A stretch of 6,790 nucleotides of DNA, taken from Acidobacteriota bacterium. Lineage in GTDB: Bacteria > Acidobacteriota > Blastocatellia > RBC074. A model generated the notes under the pieces. It saw only the letters and a list, made by a program, of their open reading frames with translations. It was not told the origin of the DNA and ran no database searches. This document shows positions 1 through 5,508 of this stretch, piece after piece; the stretch's first letter is position 1; every line of letters begins with the position of its first letter. The position numbers were made by a program, and so were the translations under genes. Location of the stretch: NCBI GenBank assembly GCA_013140935.1, contig JABFSD010001137.1, positions 1 to 6,790 on the forward strand, written 5' to 3'.

Positions 1-390
1 ATCTAAAACAGCCTCATCATCCATAGCTCTATTGAATCTTTGTAAAACATCTTCACTAAAGCCAGAATCTCTAATTGCATCTTTGACACAAGTCTTGACC
101 AAACGATTCAACTCTTCTTGAAGCGTAGAACCTAATTTTTCTACAAATAACTCTTCGGCTCTTTTATAGTAATAATCCACACGCTCATCAAAATTAGGTT
201 CTGATGAAAAAATGTCCTTAATTAAATTAACCATTCGGATTAGAGGGGCTGAAGCGTTAAAACGTCCTCTATAATTCTCATCAATGCTGATGTCAAAATA
301 CTTGTTGCCATACTTTTTTCTCGCATAGTCCATTTGATTTTTGATTATATGTTCAACACCCTGTGTTCGTTTCACGACCAGTGACTTCAT
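1..390 (-). CDS. Unrecognised element cargo protein, N-terminal 130 residues (C-terminus beyond window)
   Basis: Reading the minus strand from the ATG at 388-390 gives 130 codons without a stop up to the window edge; the protein begins MKSLVVKRTQGVEHIIKNQ. It is charged, probably mostly helical, rich in Lys, Glu, Asp and Tyr, with no signal peptide or membrane segment in the visible part. I do not recognise the family. The ATG at 390 has no Shine-Dalgarno sequence in front of it, only an A10 run. A better start signal (GGAG, 5 nt before an ATG at 410-412) lies just upstream, but that ATG is out of frame: its frame stops at 353-355 after 19 codons. One fewer A in the run would join the two, giving MPSKKKSMKSL. 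So the real product may need slippage, or the gene may be frameshifted, or the run may be miscounted. It lies downstream of the integrase on the same strand, with a 110-bp gap to the ATG at 412, and its AT-rich bias marks it as cargo. Confidence 0.6.
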   Translation of the reverse strand, partial: MKSLVVKRTQGVEHIIKNQMDYARKKYGNKYFDISIDENYRGRFNASAPLIRMVNLIKDIFSSEPNFDERVDYYYKRAEELFVEKLGSTLQEELNRLVKTCVKDAIRDSGFSEDVLQRFNRAMDDEAVLD

Positions 391-400
391 TGATTTTTTT
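391..400 (-). other. A10 homopolymer (T10 on the plus strand, about 394-403) between two candidate starts of the cargo gene
   Basis: The plus strand carries ten consecutive T at about 394-403, read as A10 in the cargo transcript. It lies in codons 4-7 after the ATG at 412. With ten A the upstream start runs into a stop at 353-355; with nine A it fuses in frame to the long ORF. Runs of nine or more A are known sites of transcriptional slippage and of replication slippage in bacteria. Confidence 0.5.
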
Positions 401-417
401 TTTGCTTGGCATAACTA

Positions 418-421
418 CTCC
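418..421 (-). promoter_or_regulatory. Shine-Dalgarno sequence of the upstream cargo start (ATG 410-412)
   Basis: On the minus strand GGAG is followed by TAGTT and then ATG at 412-410, an ideal spacing of 5 nt. No comparable signal precedes the in-frame ATG at 390. The site therefore argues that translation begins at 412 and must change frame to make the long protein. Confidence 0.5.
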
Positions 422-440
422 GTCAAGTCTTCTTGAAAAG

Positions 441-510
441 TCGGCTCACCAATCACGTTAAGGATTCGCAACTGTCCCCAAGTTGATCGGACTTGAGTTA
501 GGTGAGCCGA
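441..510. repeat. Perfect 10-bp inverted repeat, 50-bp spacer, in the cargo leader
   Basis: TCGGCTCACC at 441-450 is the exact reverse complement of GGTGAGCCGA at 501-510. A second inverted pair, TCAAGTC (423-429) and GACTTGA (490-496), overlaps it. In the minus-strand transcript the 10-bp stem could close a domain that contains a smaller hairpin (CAAGT/ACTTG, loop of 7). It sits between the integrase stop (523) and the cargo Shine-Dalgarno sequence (418-421), so a structured leader, operator or recombinase site are all possible. There is no U-tract, so it does not look like a simple terminator, and I see no flanking target duplication that would make it a tiny transposon. Confidence 0.5.
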
Positions 511-522
511 AATTCAATACCG

Positions 523-1656
523 TCAGTTTATCATCGTTGACCTCATCTCCACATAAGGTTCAGCCTGAGCGAAATAACCATCCAAAATAGCAACCGCTCG
601 AAATAACGTCGTGGAGTCTGCATTTGCATACCGGTATGTCATTGCTATGGTTGTATGCCCTAAAATTCGTGCCACTTCAGTCAATGGCAACCCGCCTTGC
701 ACCAATCGCGTTGCACAGGTATGGCGGCAATCGTGGAGTCTGAAATCATCTATTCCTGCTAACTTGCAAGCGCGTTTTAATTGGTTGTGAATCCAACCAC
801 GACTATTAAACACAAGTTCATCAACAGAACCATTTGATGCCTCATAAAGTTGTTGCAACTCATTCGTGAGCCGGTTTGACATCGGAACAGCTCGTTCTCG
901 CATTGTCTTAGTATTGAACGCTTCGATTTGAATCAGGCGATTCTGTAAATCAACGTTCTCCCATTTCAAACTGATAAGCTCACCTCTACGCATTCCAGTA
1001 TCTAAAGCACAAATCAACAGTGGTTTCAGCGCAGCCTTGCGCCCTACACAACAAGCCAGCAATCGTTGCTCTTCCTCTCTACTCAAAACACGCTCACGCG
1101 GTTTTTCGTCGCTCATACTGACAAGCGGCTTGCCACGTCCAAAGGGACTGCGTGTAATCCAGTCTTCACGTTCAGCAACTTTCAACATTGAACGCAACAA
1201 CGTCAGCACACGATGAGTATCAGCTAAACTTCTTGCTGTACCCTTTTGGGTTGGAGTGGCAAGAAATTTCCGCTTGAATTGTTCGATCTCGCCATAAGTC
1301 AATTGGCGAAGTCTACGTTTGCCGAAGTGCGCCCTTAGCACCTTCAGACGGCGTTTCAGGTCTTTATAATTTCTTAGACCCGCAACTTTACGATTATCAA
1401 TGTAGACAGGCGGAACAAGATAATGCTCTTCGTAATAGTCAGCTAAATCGGCAAAGGTCTGATTTTCATTGTTGACGAAGCGCGTACCCTTCTCGTCTAA
1501 GTCTTTGACGAGTTGTTTAAGACCTTTGTTGGCTTCGCTTTTGGATTGAAACGATCTTCTGATGCTGCGGCGTATTCCGGTAGTGTCAGTGTATGAAACT
1601 CTGGCAACCCATTTATCATCGCGTGAGTAGACATAACCCGTGCGTTCTTTACTCAT
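523..1656 (-). CDS. Site-specific tyrosine recombinase (phage/island-type integrase)
   Basis: This 377-residue integrase catalyses site-specific recombination between element and chromosome. Residues ~8-57 look like an N-terminal arm-type DNA-binding domain (GYVYSRDDKWVARVSY onward), ~68-170 the SAM-like core-binding domain, and ~190-350 the catalytic domain. The full catalytic set is visible: Arg223 in TGMRRGEL, Lys250 in NTKT, His308 and Arg311 in LHDCRHTCATRL, His334 in LGHTT, and the nucleophile Tyr343 in MTYRYAN. The protein appears intact and probably active. A reading frame continues upstream to a TTG at 1722, but the ATG at 1654-1656 is preferred: an AGGGA sequence lies close upstream (short spacing), the family's N-terminus fits there, and the 1657-1722 stretch is occupied by inverted repeats better explained as regulatory DNA. 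The start lies about 125 bp from the truncated tRNA-Sec gene, which is its presumed target. Transcription runs away from the attachment site toward the cargo. No excisionase gene is seen nearby. Confidence 0.95.
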   Translation of the reverse strand: MSKERTGYVYSRDDKWVARVSYTDTTGIRRSIRRSFQSKSEANKGLKQLVKDLDEKGTRFVNNENQTFADLADYYEEHYLVPPVYIDNRKVAGLRNYKDLKRRLKVLRAHFGKRRLRQLTYGEIEQFKRKFLATPTQKGTARSLADTHRVLTLLRSMLKVAEREDWITRSPFGRGKPLVSMSDEKPRERVLSREEEQRLLACCVGRKAALKPLLICALDTGMRRGELISLKWENVDLQNRLIQIEAFNTKTMRERAVPMSNRLTNELQQLYEASNGSVDELVFNSRGWIHNQLKRACKLAGIDDFRLHDCRHTCATRLVQGGLPLTEVARILGHTTIAMTYRYANADSTTLFRAVAILDGYFAQAEPYVEMRSTMIN

Positions 1657-1680
1657 AGTTCCCTTTGAAGAACCAGCGCC

Positions 1681-1721
1681 TGAGACACATTGCGAGACAC
1701 TTTCGATCTGAATGTGTCTCA
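1681..1721. repeat. 11-bp inverted repeat with extra half-sites upstream of the integrase start
   Basis: TGAGACACATT (1681-1691) and AATGTGTCTCA (1711-1721) are exact reverse complements with a 19-bp spacer. A further GAGACAC copy at 1694-1700 lies 12 bp after the first, giving two direct copies and one inverted copy of the 7-mer. The cluster sits between the integrase start and the crossover region. This is where arm-type integrase sites, an excisionase site or a repressor operator would be expected. Which of these it is cannot be told from the sequence. Confidence 0.5.
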
Positions 1722-1780
1722 AGCACTGTCTTGGTTATGTGGTTTTCAAAGGGTTTATTTAGGTCTTTCTAGCTCTCAGT

Positions 1781-1851
1781 GGGTCTTCAAAACCGTTGTG
1801 CCGTAACGATAGTTACGGCAGGTCGGGTTCGACTCCCACACGCCTCCGCCA
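1781..1851 (+). pseudogene. selC: 3' part of a tRNA-Sec (selC) gene: attachment-site remnant at the element boundary
   Basis: The anticodon loop CTTCAAA (1785-1791) carries TCA, the UGA-reading anticodon of tRNA-Sec, in the same loop sequence as E. coli selC. It is followed by a very long variable arm: a 9-bp perfect stem, TGCCGTAAC (1799-1807) and GTTACGGCA (1812-1820), with a GATA loop. The T-loop is TTCGACT (1828-1834), and the gene ends in discriminator G plus encoded CCA (1848-1851). The eight bases before G (ACGCCTCC) would need GGAGGCGT on the 5' side; nothing like it, nor a D-arm, exists upstream. Pairing of the anticodon stem holds for GGT/ACC (1782-1784 with 1792-1794) and then fails, so the native 5' half is gone. 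The T-stem also has an apparent extra C (1824). The fragment ends 8 bp before the stop of the convergent gene. It is read as the attR-type copy left when the integrase inserted. Confidence 0.85.
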
Positions 1852-1859
1852 AAACCTAT

Positions 1860-2651
1860 TTATTGGGCCGCCGCTATATCTTTATCGAAAGCCGTCGTCA
1901 CGCTCGCGCCGCGCGTTTTCTCATCGTAAAACGCGCTCATCACACTCGTACCCGGTTTCAGCACTTTGAACAGATTGACCGACTTCGCCAGATAGCGCAT
2001 CCCTGGCACTTGATGCGTATAGTTCTTGCCGTAAGTTTCGGTCGTCGCCTTCCATTCGCCATAAGGCAAGGCGCGCCGCAACACTTCGCCGTAATACGCC
2101 AATACTTCCTGAAAGAGCCGTTCGTTGAGTTCGGTCGGAGCCAATGCGCCTTGCGTATGGGCGACCAGCGAATCCAGTCGTTTCAAGCTCGCGCGCGAAT
2201 AATCGAGTTTAGTGCGCAACCGGGTTTCCAGGCGTGCGACCAGTTGCGGCACTTGTTCGATAAACACGGTCGTATCTGGCAGCAAACCTTCCAGCGCGTG
2301 GCGCGGACGTTTGGCTTCCTGATAAACGGCTTCGTTTTCATACCATACGCCGTAACCCGGCACGGTTGTCACTTTGACTCTCGACGAAGGGATGTTCGGC
2401 GTAACGGAATAATAAAGCTCGATGACTTGCCCGCCGCTGAGTTTGGTCAGCGTGAAGGTCACGATCTCGCGCGTCATCTGTTTTTGCAGATTGCCTTCGG
2501 TTACGCCTTCGATCAGTTTTTGCGCCGCCGCAAACGTCATGCGTTTGATCGGAGTCGGCTTTAATACCGGACGGGATTTGGATTTTTGGCCGAAGACTGG
2601 CAGGGGAAACCAGAGCGCCATTACTACGAGCGACAATACAACTCGAAACAA
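1860..2651 (-). CDS. Secreted protein of unknown function
   Basis: This 263-residue protein starts with a clear Sec signal peptide: a hydrophobic core at residues 3-19 and likely cleavage at VFG|Q (21/22), so it should be exported. A basic linker (QKSKSRP, 22-28) follows, then two parts. Residues ~38-105 include possible beta-strand segments (VTFTLTKL, VIELYYSV, VKVTTVPGYGVWY). Residues ~125-262 are helical, with LDYSRASLKRLD (149-160) and AYYGEVLRRALPYGEW (185-200). A spaced pair of this kind, LDxSxxSLxxLD then YxGEVxRR and W, occurs in several poorly characterised bacterial families; this is recollection, not a search result. The TTG start at 2649-2651 is favoured because GAGGTG lies 5 nt upstream and the next ATG would cut into the signal peptide. 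It follows the glycerate kinase gene by 58 bp on the same strand, with a strong palindrome between them, so co-transcription is uncertain. Function unknown. Confidence 0.85.
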   Translation of the reverse strand: MFRVVLSLVVMALWFPLPVFGQKSKSRPVLKPTPIKRMTFAAAQKLIEGVTEGNLQKQMTREIVTFTLTKLSGGQVIELYYSVTPNIPSSRVKVTTVPGYGVWYENEAVYQEAKRPRHALEGLLPDTTVFIEQVPQLVARLETRLRTKLDYSRASLKRLDSLVAHTQGALAPTELNERLFQEVLAYYGEVLRRALPYGEWKATTETYGKNYTHQVPGMRYLAKSVNLFKVLKPGTSVMSAFYDEKTRGASVTTAFDKDIAAAQ

Positions 2652-2680
2652 GCAAACACCTCACAGATTGATTTTTCCCA

Positions 2681-2707
2681 GTGGCACAAGATGGCATCTT
2701 GTGCCAC
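2681..2707. repeat. Perfect palindrome (13-bp arms) between kinase and secreted-protein genes
   Basis: GTGGCACAAGATG (2681-2693) and CATCTTGTGCCAC (2695-2707) are exact reverse complements around a single central base. In RNA they would form an 11-12-bp hairpin with a 3-5-nt loop, starting 2 nt after the kinase stop. No U-tract follows the stem in either direction (the minus strand continues TGGGAAAAATC), so it is not a standard rho-independent terminator. It could be a REP-like repeat, an mRNA 3'-end stabiliser, or a factor-assisted terminator. Confidence 0.6.
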
Positions 2708-2709
2708 AG

Positions 2710-4023
2710 CTAATTCGCTAGCCACAATCGAATATCACGCACGTTATTGCCAGTCGGCCCCGTGATGATCGTAGCCCCCAGCTTATGCAGGAACGTGAAT
2801 GAATCGCTGCGTTGCAAAAAGTCAGCAGCATTCATTCCTGCGTTCAAGCCGCGCTGAATCGTCATCGCATCAGCCACCGCGCCGTTCGCCGGACTGTGCC
2901 CGTCAATGCCATCCGTACCCGCACTCAATACGACGACGTTCGTTTCATGGGCGGCATTCAGCAACTGCGCCGCGCGCAAGACGAATTCCTGATTGCGTCC
3001 GCCCTGCCCATCGCCGCGCACCGGACAAATCACTTCGCCGCCTGACAGCAACGCGACCAATCGCCCCGGATGCCGGTGGCGCAAGGCCGCAAGGCGTTCG
3101 AGATGAAGCTGCGCCGTCGCTTGCACTTCGCCTTCGACCAGGTCTTCGGCAATTTCTACGATGGCGTTGAACTGGTTTTCGGCGAATTGTTTCATTGCTT
3201 GCAACGCGCGCCGATTGTCGAGCAACAAGTGATGCGTAGCGCGACTCGTTGCCGTCGGTTGCGGCAAATCAGGCAATTCGTTTAACAGCGCGGCTACGTG
3301 AGCAGGGAACTGGTTTCTCAAATCATACCGAGCGACGATCTTTTCAAACGCCGTGCGCGGAATCGCACTCGCCAATGTCGGCCCCGACGACACCGTCGAA
3401 AGATCGTCTGCGTTCACGTCGGAGATATACAACGAAACCTGTCGCACATGCTGTGCCGCCGCTGCCAATCTGCCGCCTTTGACTGCCGAGAGATAACGCC
3501 GCACGACATTCATCTCGCCGATGACCGCACCGCAATTGACCAATACACGATTGACGGCTTGCAAGTCGGCGAGCGTGAGGCGCGCGTCAATCGGCTTTTC
3601 AAACATCGCCGAACCGCCGCCCGAAATCAGAAAGATCACCAATGTATCGGCAGCGTCGTTTTCGCGTAACAAACGCAACGCTGTTTCCGCCGCCGTCACG
3701 CTGCCGCGATTGGGCAACGGATGGCTGCCGAATACGCAAGGCATTCGTCGCGGCGGAGCGCCTAACACGGCGTTGGTTACGACTAAGCCATCAGTGAGGC
3801 GTTCGCCCAACGCTTCTTCCGCTGCGCGTGCCATTGGTACGCTGGCTTTGCCGAGCGCGATGACGACGATGCGTTTGAATTCGTTGAGCGCAAGCGATTC
3901 ATCGGCGATGCGTAACTGATTGCCTTCGAGGGAAAGGTTTTGGCGGACGACGGCAGCTACGTCAATGGCGCGCAGCGTCTGATGGAAAAGCTGTGAAGCG
4001 ATGGTGCGTAAATCGTTCGGCAT
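2710..4023 (-). CDS. Glycerate 2-kinase (MOFRL/DUF4147 family, GckA-type)
   Basis: Predicted cytoplasmic enzyme that phosphorylates D-glycerate to 2-phosphoglycerate with ATP, feeding glycerate from serine-cycle, glyoxylate or sugar-acid breakdown into lower glycolysis. From the preferred ATG the protein has 437 residues, normal for the family. Hallmarks in order: GKAS (58-61), HPLP (101-104), SGGGSA (134-139), VKGGRL (181-186), ISDV (200-203), SSGPT (212-216), then the C-terminal MOFRL part with SGGE (327-330), GRNQEFVL (342-349), AGTDGIDG (368-375) and GPTGNNV (422-428). All are intact. Start choice is uncertain: ATG at 4021-4023 gives the usual MPNDLRTIASQLFHQ beginning but has no good Shine-Dalgarno; ATG at 4036-4038 and TTG at 4063-4065 are in-frame alternatives. 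It diverges from the secreted-repeat gene at 4162; a weak promoter-like pair (TTGAAG and TAACAT, 15-bp spacing, minus strand 4117-4091) lies in between. Older databases sometimes label this family hydroxypyruvate reductase (TtuD). The sequence alone does not fix the physiological substrate. Confidence 0.93.
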   Translation of the reverse strand: MPNDLRTIASQLFHQTLRAIDVAAVVRQNLSLEGNQLRIADESLALNEFKRIVVIALGKASVPMARAAEEALGERLTDGLVVTNAVLGAPPRRMPCVFGSHPLPNRGSVTAAETALRLLRENDAADTLVIFLISGGGSAMFEKPIDARLTLADLQAVNRVLVNCGAVIGEMNVVRRYLSAVKGGRLAAAAQHVRQVSLYISDVNADDLSTVSSGPTLASAIPRTAFEKIVARYDLRNQFPAHVAALLNELPDLPQPTATSRATHHLLLDNRRALQAMKQFAENQFNAIVEIAEDLVEGEVQATAQLHLERLAALRHRHPGRLVALLSGGEVICPVRGDGQGGRNQEFVLRAAQLLNAAHETNVVVLSAGTDGIDGHSPANGAVADAMTIQRGLNAGMNAADFLQRSDSFTFLHKLGATIITGPTGNNVRDIRLWLAN

Positions 4024-4149
4024 AAAAACGACGCGCATCTCATCGCATTCGCGCCGAAGTTGCAAACGTCTTGTCGCTCGCTGAAAAGCTATGTTAGCGT
4101 GCGTACGTTCCCTTCAAGTTTCGCTTCTCGTTTGATTGAAATTCGTTTC

Positions 4150-4156
4150 AGGAGGT
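4150..4156 (+). promoter_or_regulatory. Strong Shine-Dalgarno sequence deciding the GTG start at 4162
   Basis: AGGAGGT at 4150-4156 is followed after 5 nt by GTG at 4162-4164. It is a near-perfect match to the 16S anti-Shine-Dalgarno and supports the GTG start over internal ATGs. Just upstream is a short TGAAA/TTTCA dyad with a TTCG tetraloop, which ends where the Shine-Dalgarno begins. Confidence 0.85.
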
Positions 4157-4161
4157 GAGCC

Positions 4162-5502
4162 GTGAGAATCACATCATTGTTTCGTTCGCGTCTTTTGTGC
4201 AGCAGCATCAGCTTGTTGATCGTAGTTGTCTTCGCCACTCTTTCGACGGACGCCGCGCCCAAACGGCGAACCGCCAAAAGCAAAAAAGCGCGCATCGTCA
4301 AGAAAACACGCAAGCCGGTAAGTGAGCCGGTGACTTCCTGTTCCCTTGCCACGATGCCGCCGCCCTCAATGTCAGAGGCGGTCATTGCTGCAGCGCCGCC
4401 TGTCGAACCAGTCATTCATAAAACTCCGCCACCACTTAAACCTGCTGAAAAAGCACCTGCGGTCAATACGCCTGAACCGGAAGCCGCGACCAAAGAAGTT
4501 GTCTATGACACGGAAGAATGGGAAAGAAGACTGAAAGAATCTGAACGTGCCTTGCTCGCGGCGCCCGTGCGCGCCGACGCCAACTGGCTGGCGGAATGGC
4601 GCAACGCTCCACAACCGCATATCGAGAGGGTTTGGTATACGGCCTGTTACACCGACAAAGATACGTTGACGTGCGAAAATTTTTCGAAGCTGCTGATTCT
4701 GAATTTCCCTGACAGCTCTTACTTCGTGACCGCCAGCAAGTTCGTCATCAGGTATGGACAGGATCGTTGTTGGCAGGACTTTCAAAAGGCGTTGAAAGAT
4801 TATTACGGCGCTGCTCCGAACGTCGCCAAGCTCAACCAGTTATTTTTAGCGGGTGAACCGCTGATGCACATGCCTTACGTGCTGGCGCAGATTACGCTGG
4901 CCGGAATAGGCTTTGCGATGGCGGATGAGTTGCGCGACGTCAAAACCGTAGACTTGGTGAAAGGCTATTTAGAAAGGGCGTTTCGTGTCTTTGCGCCAGT
5001 TGAAACGATCGGTCGGCAATTGTCTCAAGCTGAATGGAGTACTTACCGGCGCAGCATTCTCTCTTCAGGGAATCAGTTTTTGGGATATTGCGCTCTGAAT
5101 AAAGATCGGAATCCTGATCTGGCTTTGATCTATCTGGCGCGAGCAATTGCGGTGAAAGGCGATAACAATTTGGGTTGGAAAGACCCTTTGAACTATTACC
5201 TTCGCACCAATGCGAACAACGAATTTTATGCGCGGGCCAGTAAGAAATATGGAGACTTATCTCAAGAACAACGTGGCGGGGAAACCGGTAAAGCCTTGCT
5301 CGCGGAAATTCAAAACTATATGCAACGACTGATGGACGATTACGCGCGCATTCTGGTTGTTACACAAACCAATCGCCCTGAATTTCAAGCCTATCGTGAT
5401 TACGCAGAATCGAGTCTGCGGACGCTCTTGCGCCAGAAACCTAACCACGAGGTTGCATATCAGGACCTCATCAAACGCATACAGGCTGAATTCGCGGCCT
5501 AG
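4162..5502 (+). CDS. Secreted Lys/Pro-rich protein with a C-terminal TPR-like helical domain, function unknown
   Basis: This 446-residue protein begins with a signal peptide (basic residues to Arg10, hydrophobic core ~11-27, likely cleavage near TDAA, 29-32), so it is exported or periplasmic. Next comes a strongly basic tract (KRRTAKSKKARIVKKTRK, 34-51), then a Pro/Ala-rich linker (~55-110), then an all-helical domain from ~116 to the end. Segments such as NPDLALIYLARAIAVKGDN (317-335) and PEFQAYRDYAESSLRTLLRQ (406-425) look like degenerate tetratricopeptide-type helix pairs. Cysteines at 162, 171 and 203 could form disulphides after export. There is no catalytic motif that I recognise; a scaffold or envelope-associated role is inference. 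The basic tract could bind nucleic acid, polyanionic glycans or cell wall, but nothing tests this. The start is fixed by an excellent AGGAGGT. It is the first gene of a probable two-gene operon with the triphosphatase 6 nt downstream. Confidence 0.88.
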   Translation: MRITSLFRSRLLCSSISLLIVVVFATLSTDAAPKRRTAKSKKARIVKKTRKPVSEPVTSCSLATMPPPSMSEAVIAAAPPVEPVIHKTPPPLKPAEKAPAVNTPEPEAATKEVVYDTEEWERRLKESERALLAAPVRADANWLAEWRNAPQPHIERVWYTACYTDKDTLTCENFSKLLILNFPDSSYFVTASKFVIRYGQDRCWQDFQKALKDYYGAAPNVAKLNQLFLAGEPLMHMPYVLAQITLAGIGFAMADELRDVKTVDLVKGYLERAFRVFAPVETIGRQLSQAEWSTYRRSILSSGNQFLGYCALNKDRNPDLALIYLARAIAVKGDNNLGWKDPLNYYLRTNANNEFYARASKKYGDLSQEQRGGETGKALLAEIQNYMQRLMDDYARILVVTQTNRPEFQAYRDYAESSLRTLLRQKPNHEVAYQDLIKRIQAEFAA

Positions 5503-5508
5503 CTCGCA

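Larger units (their letters stand above)
1..1783. mobile_element. Right end of an integrated element (genomic island or prophage-like) inserted in a tRNA-Sec gene
   Basis: The stretch holds a tyrosine recombinase gene whose start faces a truncated tRNA-Sec gene, plus a cargo ORF that runs off the left edge. The left end of the stretch is clearly more AT-rich than the chromosome to the right. The right boundary is placed where anticodon-stem pairing of the tRNA fragment breaks down (about 1781-1784). Because the fragment keeps the host 3' end next to host genes, the element should extend to the left, where its other end should rebuild a complete tRNA-Sec gene. Its size and its class (phage, ICE or island) cannot be told from this window. 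The insertion model is inference from tRNA fragment plus integrase, a well-established pairing. Confidence 0.75.

Noticed and set aside
441..510. Miniature transposon with 10-bp terminal inverted repeats
   Set aside because: No flanking direct duplication is visible and 70 bp is very short; a structured leader or operator is simpler.
1657..1722. N-terminal extension of the integrase from TTG at 1722
   Set aside because: The extra 22 residues come from the inverted-repeat cluster, do not resemble an integrase N-terminus, and a better ATG lies at 1656.
1741..1851. Complete, functional tRNA-Sec gene
   Set aside because: No complementary acceptor strand (GGAGGCGT-like), no D-arm and a broken outer anticodon stem upstream; only the 3' part is present.
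1779..2564. Plus-strand 261-codon open frame
   Set aside because: It runs through the tRNA remnant and antisense to the secreted-protein gene, has no family motif and is Arg/His/Phe-rich in the way antisense frames of GC-rich genes are. The opposite strand has a signal peptide and a good start.
2799..3919. Several plus-strand open frames over the kinase gene
   Set aside because: The minus strand carries an intact glycerate 2-kinase with all family motifs; the plus frames are low-complexity antisense shadows.
4372..4785. Minus-strand frames antisense to the secreted repeat protein
   Set aside because: Arg/Phe-rich antisense translation without start signals; the plus gene has an excellent Shine-Dalgarno.
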